A stretch of DNA of 64,000 nt from Sphingopyxis sp. H073. GTDB lineage: Bacteria > Pseudomonadota > Alphaproteobacteria > Sphingomonadales > Sphingomonadaceae. Positions 53,937 through 62,566 of this stretch are shown piece by piece. The translations under genes were made by a program, and so were the position numbers. The first letter of the stretch is position 1. Each line of letters opens with the position of its first letter. The notes below the pieces were generated by a model. It was not told the origin of the DNA. It searched no databases and was given only the letters and a program-made list of their open reading frames with translations. Where the stretch lies: NCBI RefSeq assembly GCF_001468395.1, contig NZ_LNSG01000003.1, positions 62,001-126,000 on the forward strand. The letters run 5' to 3'.

Positions 53937-54718
53937 ACAAGCTCACCCAAATCCTCGCCACCAAGGCGGATGAGGTCGCGACCCGGCGGCAGGCCTATTC
54001 GATGGCCGACCTCGACCGTGTCGACGCGGGCGCTCCGCGCGGCTTTCAAGCCGCCCTGCAGGCAAGGATCGATGCGGGCGGCTACGCCCTGATCGCCGAA
54101 ATCAAGAAAGCATCGCCTTCCAAGGGATTGATTCGTCGCAATTTCAATCCCGCCGACCATGCCCGCGCCTATGCCGCCGGCGGCGCGGCCTGCCTCTCGG
54201 TGCTCACCGACGCCCCTTATTTTCAGGGGCATGAAGAGTTCCTCATCGCCGCGCGCACCGCGTGCGATCTGCCCGTCCTGCGCAAGGATTTCATGATCGA
54301 CCCCTGGCAGGTCGCCGAGGCGCGCTCGATCGGCGCCGATGCGATCCTGATCATCGTCGCGGCACTCGACGACGGCGCCATGCGCGACATCGAGGCGGCG
54401 GCGGTCGAGCGCGGCATGGACGTGCTTGTCGAAGTCCACGACGAAGCCGAACTCGACCGGGCTCTGGCCAAGCTCCAGTCGCGCTTGATCGGCGTCAACA
54501 ACCGTGACCTGCGCACCTTCGAAACCGATCTCGCCGTCACCGAGCGCCTTGCGAAGCGCGTTCCGGCGGGCACGTTGCTCGTCGGCGAAAGCGGCATCGC
54601 GACCCATGCAGACTGCCAACGCCTCGCGGAAAGCGGCGTAAAAGCCTTTCTCGTCGGCGAAAGCGTGATGCGCCAGGACGACGTCGCGGCGGCAACGAAA
54701 GCGCTGCTCGAAGGCTGA
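53933..54718 (+). CDS. trpC: Indole-3-glycerol-phosphate synthase
   Basis: 261 residues, a (beta/alpha)8 enzyme that closes the indole ring. [17 protein letters not shown] near 48 holds the catalytic lysine; [12 protein letters not shown] near 120, [11 protein letters not shown] near 185, and the phosphate loop [12 protein letters not shown] near 215 are present. It is monofunctional: no TrpF fusion. The ATG at 53933 overlaps the trpD stop. No trpF, trpB or trpA follow; the next 300 bp are repeat sequence. Confidence 0.95.
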   Translation: MNKLTQILATKADEVATRRQAYSMADLDRVDAGAPRGFQAALQARIDAGGYALIAEIKKASPSKGLIRRNFNPADHARAYAAGGAACLSVLTDAPYFQGHEEFLIAARTACDLPVLRKDFMIDPWQVAEARSIGADAILIIVAALDDGAMRDIEAAAVERGMDVLVEVHDEAELDRALAKLQSRLIGVNNRDLRTFETDLAVTERLAKRVPAGTLLVGESGIATHADCQRLAESGVKAFLVGESVMRQDDVAAATKALLEG

Positions 54719-54750
54719 CGGCCGCTTCGGGGTGGGAAGCGGACGTCGCC

Positions 54751-54883
54751 GATCCTCCCCGGCACGGGGAGGGGGACCATGCGAAGCATGGTGGAGGGGT
54801 ACGTGCAGTCTGGCGCGGCCTATGATCTCCTGTGCCCCTCCACCACCCTACGGGTGGTCCCCCTCCCCCGGTGGGGGAGGATC
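54751..54883. repeat. Long imperfect inverted repeat
   Basis: The left arm (54751-54803) and the right arm (about 54831-54883) are imperfect inverted copies of each other, roughly 80 percent matched. Each starts or ends with GATCCTCCCC and contains GGGGGACCA and GGTGGAGGGG cores. This looks like a REP/MITE-like palindrome, of the type often found downstream of genes in sphingomonads. Confidence 0.75.
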
Positions 54884-54921
54884 GTCTAGGACCGCAATCG
54901 GTCGTTTGCAGTCATAATGTG

Positions 54922-54998
54922 CACCCCGGCGAAAGCCGGGGCCCATGAAGCAAGCGCAGCGCTCATTGCCTGGATCCCGGCTTTCGCCGGGAATCACC
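54922..54998. repeat. REP-like palindromic repeats
   Basis: Two inverted copies of a short palindromic unit: CACCCCGGCGAAAGCCGGGG at 54922-54941 and CCCGGCTTTCGCCGGGAATC near 54976-54995. Flanking segments ACCGCAATCGGTCGTTTGCAGT and ACGGCAACCGGTCGTTAGC-type copies (near 54891 and 55001) repeat too. Together with the previous element they fill the gap after trpC (54719-55022); I see no gene there. Confidence 0.75.
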
Positions 54999-55022
54999 AA
55001 GACGGCAACCGGTCGTTAGCTG

Positions 55023-55358
55023 TCAGCGCGGCCCCTGCATATTGCGGCTTTCGGAGGGAATATGGACCGTCAGCCCGTCCAACTCCTCGGTCAGCACGAT
55101 CTGGCACGACAGGCGGCTCGTCCGGCGCACCCCGGCGGCGAGGTCGAGCATGTCTTCCTCCATCTCGCTGGCTTCGGGGAGGCGGTCGAAATCCTGCCTG
55201 TCGACGATGACATGGCAGGTCGAGCAGGCCATCTGGCCCTCGCACGTCCCTTCGAGCGGCATCAGATGCGCCTGCGCGACGTCGAGCAGGATATCTCCCG
55301 GCTTCGCCTCGGCCTCGGTGCGCCCCTTGCCGTCGGCGTGGATGAAGGTGACGCGCAT
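55023..55358 (-). CDS. Adrenodoxin-type [2Fe-2S] ferredoxin
   Basis: 111 residues. Cluster ligands are in CEGQMACSTCHV (Cx5Cx2C, near residues 39-48) and the last cysteine in RLSCQIVL near 85, the spacing of the plant/adrenodoxin-like family used in Fe-S assembly or P450 electron transfer. The start ATG shares its first base with the stop of the cysteine desulfurase gene, so the two are co-translated. That pairing favours a role in Fe-S cluster assembly, like Isc ferredoxin. Confidence 0.9.
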   Translation of the reverse strand: MRVTFIHADGKGRTEAEAKPGDILLDVAQAHLMPLEGTCEGQMACSTCHVIVDRQDFDRLPEASEMEEDMLDLAAGVRRTSRLSCQIVLTEELDGLTVHIPSESRNMQGPR

Positions 55359-56449
55359 CAATTAACCCCCTGGAGCCGCGCGGCATCCTTGATCGCCTGC
55401 AGCCCCTCGCGCAACTCCGCTTCGGTGGTGTAGCGTCCCCAACCGAGACGGATCGAGGCACGGGCGTCGGCTTCGCTGACCCCCATCGCGCGCAGCACAT
55501 GGCTGACCTTGCCCGACCCGCTGCCGCACGCGCTGCCGAGCGAGAAAGCGACATTGCGGGCGTCGGACATCAGGCGGAGACCGTTCACGCCCTCGCGGCG
55601 GATGTTGAGATTGCCTTGATAACGCGGGCTTTCGGCGCCGTTGAGCGTCCATTGGGGGAGCGTATCCATCGCTACCGACCAGAGGCGCTCGACATGCTCG
55701 GCATCCTTGTCGAGCCGCTCGGCGGCGAGCGCCGCCGCGGCGCCGAAACCGGCGCAGAGCGCAGGCGAGACGGTTCCCGATCGCATCCCCTGCTCCTGCG
55801 CGCCGCCGAACATCAAGGGTTCAAGGTCGATGCCGTCGCGAACCCACAGCGCGCCGATGCCCTTGGGTCCGTGGATCTTGTGCGCCGAGACCGCGATCAG
55901 GTCGGCGTCCGCCGGGATCGCCACGCGGCCATAGCCCTGCACCGCGTCGCAAAGCAGCAGACTGTTCTTCGCGCGCGCCGCCACTGCGAAATCAGCGACC
56001 GGCTGGATCGTTCCGACTTCGTTGTTGACCAGCATTGTCGCGACGATGCCGTTTTCGGGAATCAGTGTGTCGTCGGGCGGCAGCGCCAGCCCCTCGCCGT
56101 CCACCGGCAGAATATTTGCATTCAGCCGTTCGAGGCACTGCAGCGACGCGGCATGTTCGATGCTGAGCCCCGCGACGCCGCCCGGCTTCGCCTTCGCGCC
56201 GCTGAACAGCGCCCAATTGAGCGCCTCGGTCGCGCCCGATGTGAAGAAGACCCGCCCGCCCTTCGGCAGCAGCGCCGCGACCTGATCGCGCGCGACTTCG
56301 ACCGCTGCCGCCGCGGCGCGGCCCGCCTTGTGCGTGCTCGATGGATTAGCGAAGCCGCCTCCTTCTCCGGGTCCTTCGAGCCAGCGCAGCATCGCCTCGC
56401 GCGCTTCGGGGGCGAGCGGCGTCGTGGCCTGATAGTCGAGGTAAATCAT
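55358..56449 (-). CDS. Cysteine desulfurase (NifS/IscS-like)
   Basis: 363 residues. A class V PLP aminotransferase-fold enzyme that delivers sulfur from cysteine. N-terminal YLDYQATTPLAPEAREAML, PLP lysine Lys191 in SAHKIHGPKG, and the persulfide cysteine Cys308 in LGSACGSGSGK, in the flexible loop typical of group I. I start at ATG 56449, which begins the conserved YLDYQATTP; an upstream codon would add ten residues. Coupled to the ferredoxin gene and divergent from an alpha/beta hydrolase. The dyad at 56593 lies between them. Confidence 0.92.
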   Translation of the reverse strand: MIYLDYQATTPLAPEAREAMLRWLEGPGEGGGFANPSSTHKAGRAAAAAVEVARDQVAALLPKGGRVFFTSGATEALNWALFSGAKAKPGGVAGLSIEHAASLQCLERLNANILPVDGEGLALPPDDTLIPENGIVATMLVNNEVGTIQPVADFAVAARAKNSLLLCDAVQGYGRVAIPADADLIAVSAHKIHGPKGIGALWVRDGIDLEPLMFGGAQEQGMRSGTVSPALCAGFGAAAALAAERLDKDAEHVERLWSVAMDTLPQWTLNGAESPRYQGNLNIRREGVNGLRLMSDARNVAFSLGSACGSGSGKVSHVLRAMGVSEADARASIRLGWGRYTTEAELREGLQAIKDAARLQGVN

Positions 56450-56486
56450 GGGGCGCGGCAATCGTCTGTAAGGAATCAATCAAACC

Positions 56487-56566
56487 CCGTTCGCATCGAG
56501 CGACGTCGAGATGCCCATCGGTGACACATGCCTTCTGGGTGTCTCGACTTCGCTCGACACGAACGG
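56487..56566. repeat. REP-like inverted repeat
   Basis: Imperfect arms of about 26 bases (56487-56512 and 56540-56566) built on CCGTTCG...TCGAGCGA-GTCGAGA, matched at roughly 22 of 26 positions. It lies just upstream of the cysteine desulfurase start in a 263-bp gap. A dispersed palindromic element is likely. Confidence 0.7.
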
Positions 56567-56592
56567 AAACGGGGAGCGTGTCGCCACTCTAT

Positions 56593-56607
56593 TGCGAGCG
56601 ATTCGCA
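56593..56607 (-). promoter_or_regulatory. Fur-like dyad in the Fe-S locus
   Basis: On the plus strand TGCGAGCGATTCGCA; on the minus strand TGCGAATCGCTCGCA, one base different from the hemA site. It lies 106 bp before the alpha/beta hydrolase start and 144 bp before the cysteine desulfurase start. Confidence 0.5.
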
Positions 56608-56712
56608 AAAGTTGCAACTTGCTACCCAATTTCTATATAGGCGCCACCTTCGCTCCGCCACCCCGCCAGCCGGCGATTCGGCTTTGAGTTCAAAAAGACA
56701 AGAGGTGCACCC

Positions 56713-57369
56713 ATGCCCGACGTGATTTTCCCCGGCCCCGAGGGCCGCATCGAAGGCCGTTTTTCGCCGCCGCCGCGCCCGCGCGCGCCGGTCGCGCTGA
56801 TCCTGCACCCGCATCCGCAGGGCGGCGGCACGATGAACGACCGCATCACGCAGGCGATGTACAAGAGCTTCGTCGCGCGCGGTTTCGCAGTGCTCCGCTT
56901 CAACTTCCGCGGCGTCGGCCGCAGCCAGGGCACGTTCGACAACGGCATCGGCGAACTCAGCGATGCCGCGTCGGCGCTCGACTGGGTGCAGTCGATCCAC
57001 CCCGAGGCGCAGACGACCTGGGTCGCGGGCTTCAGCTTCGGCGCGTGGATCGGGATGCAGCTCTTGATGCGCCGCCCCGAAATCCGCGGCTTCCTGTCGG
57101 TCGCGCCGCCGGCGAACATGTACGACTTCAGCTTCCTCGCGCCTTGCCCCTCGTCGGGCATCATCGTTGCGGGCGGCCAGGACGAGATCGTTCCTCCGGC
57201 TGCGATCCAGAAGCTCGTCGACAAGCTGCGCACGCAAAAGGGCATCACCATCCATCACGACGAGATCCCGCGCGCCAATCACTTCTTCGAACATGAGCTC
57301 GACCAGTTGATGAAGTCGCTCGATAACTATCTGGATATGCGGCTCGCCCCCGATTCGCCGATCCGCTGA
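56713..57369 (+). CDS. Alpha/beta hydrolase, Fe-S-locus type
   Basis: 218 residues, cytoplasmic (no signal peptide). HPHPQGGGTMNDRI near 35 and FRGVGRSQGTFDNG near 72 are typical of the DUF/CocE-like alpha/beta hydrolases. The nucleophile Ser lies in AGFSFGAWIGM near 113, an acid in GGQDEIVP near 155, and the His in PRANHFFEHE near 190. Relatives in alphaproteobacteria are often found beside Fe-S assembly genes, which fits the cysteine desulfurase and ferredoxin here, but the substrate is unknown. Divergent from cysteine desulfurase. Confidence 0.85.
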   Translation: MPDVIFPGPEGRIEGRFSPPPRPRAPVALILHPHPQGGGTMNDRITQAMYKSFVARGFAVLRFNFRGVGRSQGTFDNGIGELSDAASALDWVQSIHPEAQTTWVAGFSFGAWIGMQLLMRRPEIRGFLSVAPPANMYDFSFLAPCPSSGIIVAGGQDEIVPPAAIQKLVDKLRTQKGITIHHDEIPRANHFFEHELDQLMKSLDNYLDMRLAPDSPIR

Positions 57370-57410
57370 CATTCAGATCCTCCCTGTCGCGCAGCGATGG
57401 GGAGCATTTT

Positions 57411-57575
57411 TCACTTCGTCGGGATCATCCAGATCGCCACATTGGCGAACAGCACCAGCGCCGCGACCACCATCAGGAGCGCGCGGCGGCGGTCGCCGTG
57501 GCGGAAGACCATGAATGCGCCGCCGAGCAGCGCAAAACCGCCGAGCATGGCGATCGAAAGCAGCGTGTCACCCAT
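57411..57575 (-). CDS. Small membrane protein, 54 residues
   Basis: A short minus-strand frame: MGDTLLSIAML, a glycine/alanine helix, FMVFRHGDRRR, then a second helix with VVAALVLFANVAIW ending IPTK. Two transmembrane helices joined by a basic loop are predicted. No strong ribosome site is visible. It fills most of the gap between the alpha/beta hydrolase and rpiB. Unknown family. Confidence 0.6.
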   Translation of the reverse strand: MGDTLLSIAMLGGFALLGGAFMVFRHGDRRRALLMVVAALVLFANVAIWMIPTK

Positions 57576-57730
57576 GGCGGCGCTCTACGCGGCGTCCCCT
57601 GCCCGGTCAAACCCGCTCTCCGGTCGGGCCCGCTTTGTGACAAAATAATGGATTGCGGCTTATGGCCAATTCGCGACGCTTCGCCTAAAGCGCGCTCATC
57701 GATTCCCTTCGACCACACGGGAGCCGCGCC

Positions 57731-58183
57731 ATGCGCATCGCGATAGCCTCTGACCACGCCGCTTACGAGCTCAAGGCCCTGCTCGCCGAGTGGCTGCGCG
57801 CCGACGGGCACGAGGTCGCCGATCTCGGCACCGACGGCCCCGACAGCGTCGATTATCCCGACTATGGCTATCGCCTTGCCGAGGCTGTGGCGAGCGGCAG
57901 CGCCGAAAGGGGCGTCGCGCTCTGTGGATCGGGCATCGGCATCTCGATCTCGGTCAACCGCAATCCCGTGTGCCGCTGTGCGCTCGTTTCCGAACCGCTG
58001 TCGGCGAAACTGTCGCGCGAGCATAATGACGCCAATGTCATCGCGCTCGGCGCGCGGTTGACCGGCATCGATATGGCGAAAGCGTGTATCACCGCTTTCC
58101 TGACCACCGACTTCGCGGGCGACCGCCACGCACGCCGCGTCGACAAGCTTTCCCACCCTCCCATTCTGGAGACCAGCCGATGA
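57731..58183 (+). CDS. rpiB: Ribose-5-phosphate isomerase B
   Basis: 150 residues, RpiB/LacAB sugar-phosphate isomerase fold. Signature [14 protein letters not shown] at the N-terminus, the catalytic cysteine in [16 protein letters not shown] (Cys65), and [14 protein letters not shown] near 95. It interconverts ribose 5-phosphate and ribulose 5-phosphate. Its stop overlaps the glyA start (ATGA), indicating coupling. The rpiB-glyA-nrdR order recurs in alphaproteobacteria. Confidence 0.93.
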   Translation: MRIAIASDHAAYELKALLAEWLRADGHEVADLGTDGPDSVDYPDYGYRLAEAVASGSAERGVALCGSGIGISISVNRNPVCRCALVSEPLSAKLSREHNDANVIALGARLTGIDMAKACITAFLTTDFAGDRHARRVDKLSHPPILETSR

Positions 58184-59487
58184 CCACCGAAACGCTCGCC
58201 AAGCCCATCAAGTCGGCCGGCTATTTCACCGATGGCGTCGGCGCGACCGATCCGGCGGTCGCCGCCGCGATCAAGCATGAACTCGAGCGCGAGCAATATC
58301 AGATCGAGCTGATCGCCTCGGAAAATATCGTCTCGAAGGCGGTGCTGGAGGCGCAGGGCTCGGTCTTCACCAACAAATATGCCGAGGGCTATCCGGGCAA
58401 GCGCTACTATCAGGGCTGCGCGCCGTCGGACGAGGTCGAAACGCTGGCGATCGACCGCGCGAAGAAGCTGTTCGACTGCAATTTCGCCAACGTCCAGCCG
58501 CATTCGGGGGCGCAGGCGAACGGCGCGGTGATGCTCGCGCTGACCAAGCCCGGCGCGACGATCCTCGGCATGAGCCTCGACGCCGGCGGCCACCTGACCC
58601 ACGGCGCCCCGCCCGCCATGTCGGGCAAATGGTTCAATGCGGTGCAATATGGCGTCCGCGCCGACGACCATCTCGTCGATTTCGACCAGGTCGAGGCGCT
58701 TGCGAAAGAACACCGCCCCTCGCTGATCATCGCGGGCGGCTCGGCCTACCCCCGCACGCTCGACTTTGCGCGATTCCGCGCGATTGCCGATGATGTCGGC
58801 GCGTTGCTGATGGTCGACATGGCGCATTTCGCCGGCCTCGTCGCGGGCGGCGCGCATCCGTCGCCGATGGAGCATGCGCATGTCGTCACCACGACGACGC
58901 ACAAGACGCTGCGCGGCCCGCGCGGCGGCATGATCCTGACCAATGACGAGGCGATCGCCAAGCGCATCAATTCGGCGGTCTTTCCCGGCCTGCAGGGCGG
59001 CCCGCTGGTCCATGTCATCGCCGCGAAAGCCGTAGCGTTCGGCGAAGCGCTGCGCCCCGAGTTCAAGGACTATGCGAAGGCAACGATCGCGAATGCGCAG
59101 GCGCTCGCGAACCGGCTGAAGGCGCGCGGCGCGGACGTCGTCGCGGGCGGCACCGACACGCACCTCGCGCTGATCGACCTGCGCCCGCTCGGCATCACGG
59201 GCCGCGACGCCGACGAGGCGCTCGAACGCAGCGCGATCACCTGCAACAAGAACGGCGTGCCCTTCGATCCGCTGCCGCCGGTCAAGACCAGCGGCATCCG
59301 CGTCGGGTCGCCCGCGGGCACCACGCGGGGCTTCGGGATCGCCGAGTTCGAAGAGATCGGCGACATGGTCGCCGACGTTCTGGAAGCGCTGCGCGACAAG
59401 GGCGAGCATGGCGACGCCGATGTCGAGGCCGACGTCCGCGGCCGCGTCCGCGCGCTCTGCGAACGCTTCCCCATCTATCAGGGATAA
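58180..59487 (+). CDS. glyA: Serine hydroxymethyltransferase
   Basis: 435 residues. It interconverts serine and glycine with tetrahydrofolate. Motifs are [18 protein letters not shown] near 45, [12 protein letters not shown] near 70, the PLP lysine Lys242 in [15 protein letters not shown], and VSTRGF-like [13 protein letters not shown] near 380. ATG at 58180 overlaps the rpiB stop. Glycine made here could feed hemA, but there is no regulatory link in the sequence. Confidence 0.96.
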   Translation: MTTETLAKPIKSAGYFTDGVGATDPAVAAAIKHELEREQYQIELIASENIVSKAVLEAQGSVFTNKYAEGYPGKRYYQGCAPSDEVETLAIDRAKKLFDCNFANVQPHSGAQANGAVMLALTKPGATILGMSLDAGGHLTHGAPPAMSGKWFNAVQYGVRADDHLVDFDQVEALAKEHRPSLIIAGGSAYPRTLDFARFRAIADDVGALLMVDMAHFAGLVAGGAHPSPMEHAHVVTTTTHKTLRGPRGGMILTNDEAIAKRINSAVFPGLQGGPLVHVIAAKAVAFGEALRPEFKDYAKATIANAQALANRLKARGADVVAGGTDTHLALIDLRPLGITGRDADEALERSAITCNKNGVPFDPLPPVKTSGIRVGSPAGTTRGFGIAEFEEIGDMVADVLEALRDKGEHGDADVEADVRGRVRALCERFPIYQG

Positions 59488-59491
59488 TCCA

Positions 59492-59710
59492 ATGGCGCGG
59501 CAGCACCCCGAGGAACCGACGCTGGTCGAGCTGACGATCGAAGAGGTCAAGGCGATGGGCAAGCAGGGGATGGACCATCCCTCGACGCGCCCGGTGCTGA
59601 TCGGCGGCGGGCTCGGGGCGGTTGCGGGCGCGATCCTGCCGGTCGTCACCTGGCCGGTAGGCCTGTTCGCGGGCGCCGCGATCGCGCTCTATTCGCGGGT
59701 GAAACGCTGA
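59492..59710 (+). CDS. Small membrane protein of unknown function
   Basis: 72 residues. After a charged N-terminus (LVELTIEEVKAMGKQGMDHP) one long hydrophobic region follows (IGGGLGAVAGAILPVVTWPVGLFAGAAIAL), enough for one or two helices, ending in YSRVKR. It lies between glyA (four bases upstream) and nrdR (three bases downstream), so it is certainly co-transcribed. No family recognised. Confidence 0.8.
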   Translation: MARQHPEEPTLVELTIEEVKAMGKQGMDHPSTRPVLIGGGLGAVAGAILPVVTWPVGLFAGAAIALYSRVKR

Positions 59711-59713
59711 TCC

Positions 59714-60178
59714 ATGCGCTGCCCCTATTGCGGACATGAAGACAGCCAGGTGAAGGACAGCCGCCCGACCGAGGACGGTGCGGCGATCCGGCGCCGCCGC
59801 CAGTGCGAGGACTGCGGCGCGCGCTTCACGACCTTCGAGCGCATCCAGCTGCGCGAGGTCGCCGTGCTGAAAGCTGGCGGCGGTCGTGAGCCCTTCGACC
59901 GCGAGAAATTGATGCGCAGCGTCCAGATCGCCTGCCGCAAGCGCCCGATCGACGGCGCGCGGATCGAGCGGCTTGTGTCGGGCATCCAGCGCCAGCTCGA
60001 AACCTCGGGCGAAAATGAGGTGCAGGCGGCGCAGATCGGCGCGATGGTGATGGAAGCACTCAAGGGCTTCGACAATGTCGCCTATATCCGCTTCGCCAGC
60101 GTCTATCGCGATTTCACCGAAGCCAAGGATTTCGAGGAATTCGCCTCTTCGATCACCGAGGCAGCGAAGAAGAATTAG
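59714..60178 (+). CDS. nrdR: Transcriptional repressor NrdR
   Basis: 154 residues. NrdR represses ribonucleotide reductase genes in response to nucleotides. An N-terminal zinc ribbon ([10 protein letters not shown] with Cys3 and Cys6, and CEDCGARF with Cys31 and Cys34) precedes an ATP-cone domain (about 45-140) with [13 protein letters not shown] and [17 protein letters not shown]. Complete and of normal length. No nrd gene is nearby. Placed at the end of the rpiB-glyA operon, as in other alphaproteobacteria. Confidence 0.95.
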   Translation: MRCPYCGHEDSQVKDSRPTEDGAAIRRRRQCEDCGARFTTFERIQLREVAVLKAGGGREPFDREKLMRSVQIACRKRPIDGARIERLVSGIQRQLETSGENEVQAAQIGAMVMEALKGFDNVAYIRFASVYRDFTEAKDFEEFASSITEAAKKN

Positions 60179-60256
60179 CTCCTCCTCTCCTCCGTATCCC
60201 CGAGCGAAGACGAGGGGCATTGTCGAGCGAAGCGAGAAGGCTGCACCAACCGACAT

Positions 60257-60391
60257 ATGACTTTCTGGACCTACCTCCTCCATTGCGCCGATCGCACCTA
60301 TTACACTGGTCATACCGATGATCTGGATAAACGCGTCTATCAGCATCAACAGGGCGTCCTCGGCGGCTACGGGAAGAAGGAAATGCCATGA
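60257..60391 (+). pseudogene. Truncated GIY-YIG nuclease-like protein
   Basis: A 44-residue frame: MTFWTYLLHCADRTYYTGHTDDLDKRVYQHQ keeps the TYLL...YYTGHTDDLDKR strand-helix start of small GIY-YIG proteins, then ends GGYGKKEMP. Full-length relatives run to about 90-100 residues, so the C-terminal half, with the catalytic Glu/Asn region, is missing. Its stop overlaps the trmJ start. Probably a decayed gene, though a short protein could still be made. Confidence 0.7.
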
Positions 60392-61110
60392 ACGCCCCGC
60401 CCCCCGTCATCGTTCTGGTACGGCCGCAGCTTGGCGAAAATATCGGCAAGGCGGCGCGCGCGATGCTCAATTTCGGGCTGACCGAGCTGCGCCTCGTCGC
60501 GCCGCGCGACGGCTGGCCAAACCCCGATGCGGGGCCGGCGGCGTCCGGCGCCGACATCGTGCTGACAAAGGCCGAGGTCTTCGACACGCTGGCCGACGCA
60601 GTGGCCGATTGCACGACCATCTACGCGACCACGGTGCGCAAGCGCGGCGTGAGCAAGCCCGTCCTCACGCCCGAGGAGGCGGCGAAGCAGGTCCACGCGA
60701 CGGCGGGCCGATCGGCATATGTCTTCGGCCCCGAACGATCGGGGCTGGAAACCGACGATGTCGCGCTCGCGCACACCATCGTGACGGTGCCGATCAACCC
60801 CGAATTCGGCTCGCTGAACCTCGCGCAGGCGGTGATCCTGCTCGCCTATGAATGGTCGAAGGGCGTCGCGCTGGCGAGTCCGCCCGAAGTGCCGCTAGAC
60901 CCGCCCGCCGAGCATGGCGAGATGGAGCAGCTGATCCAGCATTTCATCCGCGACCTCGACGCCGCGGGCTATTTCTTTCCCGCCGACCGCACCGAAGCGA
61001 CGCTGCGCACCTTGCGGACCGCGCTCACCAAGACCGGCTGGTCGTATAATGATATCAGGATGATGCACGGCATCATTACGATACTTGGCAGGACGCCCCG
61101 GCCGCGATAA
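60388..61110 (+). CDS. trmJ: tRNA/rRNA methyltransferase TrmJ-like (SpoU family)
   Basis: 240 residues. The SPOUT fold has the N-terminal VIVLVRPQLGENIGKAARAMLNFGL near 7-31 (motif core NIGKAARAM), the SAM-binding YVFGPERSGLETDDV near 111, and GSLNLAQAVILLAYE near 137. TrmJ makes 2'-O-methyl at tRNA position 32; close relatives (TrmH, RsmE-like) are less likely from this motif set. It overlaps the GIY-YIG remnant by four bases and is the last enzyme of the operon. Confidence 0.87.
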   Translation: MNAPPPVIVLVRPQLGENIGKAARAMLNFGLTELRLVAPRDGWPNPDAGPAASGADIVLTKAEVFDTLADAVADCTTIYATTVRKRGVSKPVLTPEEAAKQVHATAGRSAYVFGPERSGLETDDVALAHTIVTVPINPEFGSLNLAQAVILLAYEWSKGVALASPPEVPLDPPAEHGEMEQLIQHFIRDLDAAGYFFPADRTEATLRTLRTALTKTGWSYNDIRMMHGIITILGRTPRPR

Positions 61111-61135
61111 CGGAGCGCATCCTCATGCGGAGATT

Positions 61136-61381
61136 ATGATGCTCTCTCTCGTTCTTTCGTTGATGCTGTCCGCGGCCGCCCCCGAAGCCGCGTCCCCTGC
61201 CGATCCCGCGACGACCACCATCAAGGCCAAGAAGCCCAAGAAGATCTGCCAGAGCCACACCAACACCGGCTCGCGCATGAAGCGCCAGACCTGCAAGACG
61301 CAGCAGGAGTGGGAAAGCGAGCAGCAGACCAACGTCGGCAGCGATGCGCGCCTGACCCACGGCGCCGGCGGCGGCAACTGA
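61136..61381 (+). CDS. Small exported protein of unknown function
   Basis: 81 residues. A signal-peptide-like N-terminus (MMLSLVLSLMLSAAAPEA) is followed by a lysine-rich hydrophilic part with two cysteines (KKICQSHTNTGSRMKRQTCKTQQEW), which resembles proteins with KxxC repeats seen in sphingomonads. Function unknown. It follows trmJ by 25 bp behind CGGAG and is probably the last gene of the unit, with a hairpin after it. Confidence 0.7.
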   Translation: MMLSLVLSLMLSAAAPEAASPADPATTTIKAKKPKKICQSHTNTGSRMKRQTCKTQQEWESEQQTNVGSDARLTHGAGGGN

Positions 61382-61387
61382 GCCCTG

Positions 61388-61414
61388 GACCCTGTTTCGG
61401 CAAGGAACAGGGTC
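61388..61414. terminator. Bidirectional hairpin between convergent genes
   Basis: A 9-bp stem (GACCCTGTT at 61388-61396 with AACAGGGTC at 61406-61414) around a 9-base loop, between the small exported protein and the minus-strand chorismate mutase. It lacks a good U run, so the call is tentative. Confidence 0.5.
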
Positions 61415-61424
61415 TTGGCGGGCG

Positions 61425-61733
61425 TCAGCGGCGAAGGGCATCCCACTTGATCGCTTCATAGGCGATCGACTGTTCGACCAGTTCGTTCCAGACGGCGCGC
61501 AGCCGTGCGGGCTCCAGCCCCGCGGCTTCCGCTGCACGCGCGATATTGTCGAGAACCTCGGCCTTGCGGGCTTCGTCGCGCACCGAATTCCGGTCGGTCT
61601 TGATCCGGGCTGCGGCATCCATATAGCCGAACCGGCGCGCCAGCAGCGCGACGAGTTCGCGGTCGATCTGGTCGACCCCCGCGCGCACCTCGATCATCGT
61701 TTCGCATTCGTCGGGTAGTTTGATGACGGTCAT
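61425..61733 (-). CDS. Chorismate mutase (AroQ type)
   Basis: 102 residues, all-alpha AroQ fold. VDQIDRELVALLARRFGYMDAAARIK near 25-50 (core ALLARRFGYMDAA) and the later ...RLRAVWNELVEQSIAYE are typical of PchB-like chorismate mutases. It converts chorismate to prephenate for phenylalanine and tyrosine; an isochorismate-pyruvate lyase side role exists in some members. Start ATG at 61733. It is divergent from rpsD across about 200 bp, in which I see no gene. Confidence 0.87.
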   Translation of the reverse strand: MTVIKLPDECETMIEVRAGVDQIDRELVALLARRFGYMDAAARIKTDRNSVRDEARKAEVLDNIARAAEAAGLEPARLRAVWNELVEQSIAYEAIKWDALRR

Positions 61734-61934
61734 GCGCGCTGCCTTTAGCGGCTTTTTCCGCGCCGTCCAGCGTGGGACGCGGGCTTGACTCCTACCTCCC
61801 CACCGTCTAACGGCGCGCCTTCGCAGATTGACCCCGCACCCCGGTGAAGCGGTGGTCGCACATGGCAAGCCTATGTGGTGCGATCCGGGATAAACGCCGA
61901 AATCCTTCGGTACACAGCAAATTGGAGACGACAT

Positions 61935-62546
61935 ATGTCGAAGCGCCAGAGCGCCAAGTATAAACTCGACCGCCGGATGGGCGAAAACATCTGGGGTCGC
62001 CCGAAGAGCCCGGTCAACCGCCGCGAATATGGCCCCGGCCAGCACGGTCAGCGCCGCAAGGGCAAGATGTCGGACTTCGGCATCCAGCTCCGCGCGAAGC
62101 AGAAGCTGAAGGGCTATTACGGCGACATCACCGAGAAGCAGTTTAAGAAGAACTATTTCGAGGCGTCGCGCATGAAGGGCGATACCGGCCAGAACCTGAT
62201 CGGCCTGCTCGAACGCCGCCTCGACGCGATCGTCTATCGCTCGAAGTTCGCGCCGACGATTTTCTCGGCGCGCCAGCTCGTGAGCCACGGCCACGTCTAT
62301 GTGAACGGCGTGAAGTGCAACATCGCGAGCCGCCTCGTGAAGCCGGGCGACGAAGTCACCCTCGGCAAGAAGGCGCAGGAAATGGCGCTGGTCGCCGAAG
62401 CGCAGAGCCTGCCCGAGCGCGACCTGCCCGAATATCTGGCGCTCGACGGCACCAAGGCGACCTTCGTCCGCGTGCCCACGCTCGACGAAGTGCCCTATCC
62501 GGTGAAGATGGAACCGAACCTCGTCGTCGAATTCTATTCGCGCTGA
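61935..62546 (+). CDS. rpsD: Small-subunit ribosomal protein S4
   Basis: 203 residues. S4 binds 16S rRNA first in 30S assembly. The N-terminus [20 protein letters not shown] and [18 protein letters not shown], the S4 RNA-binding domain [16 protein letters not shown] near 100, and [13 protein letters not shown] near 128 are unmistakable. The start ATG at 61935 has GGAGACGACAT upstream. It stands alone with its own terminator rather than in the alpha operon, which is usual in alphaproteobacteria. Confidence 0.98.
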   Translation: MSKRQSAKYKLDRRMGENIWGRPKSPVNRREYGPGQHGQRRKGKMSDFGIQLRAKQKLKGYYGDITEKQFKKNYFEASRMKGDTGQNLIGLLERRLDAIVYRSKFAPTIFSARQLVSHGHVYVNGVKCNIASRLVKPGDEVTLGKKAQEMALVAEAQSLPERDLPEYLALDGTKATFVRVPTLDEVPYPVKMEPNLVVEFYSR

Positions 62547-62566
62547 TCGGTTTCGATACCCGATTC

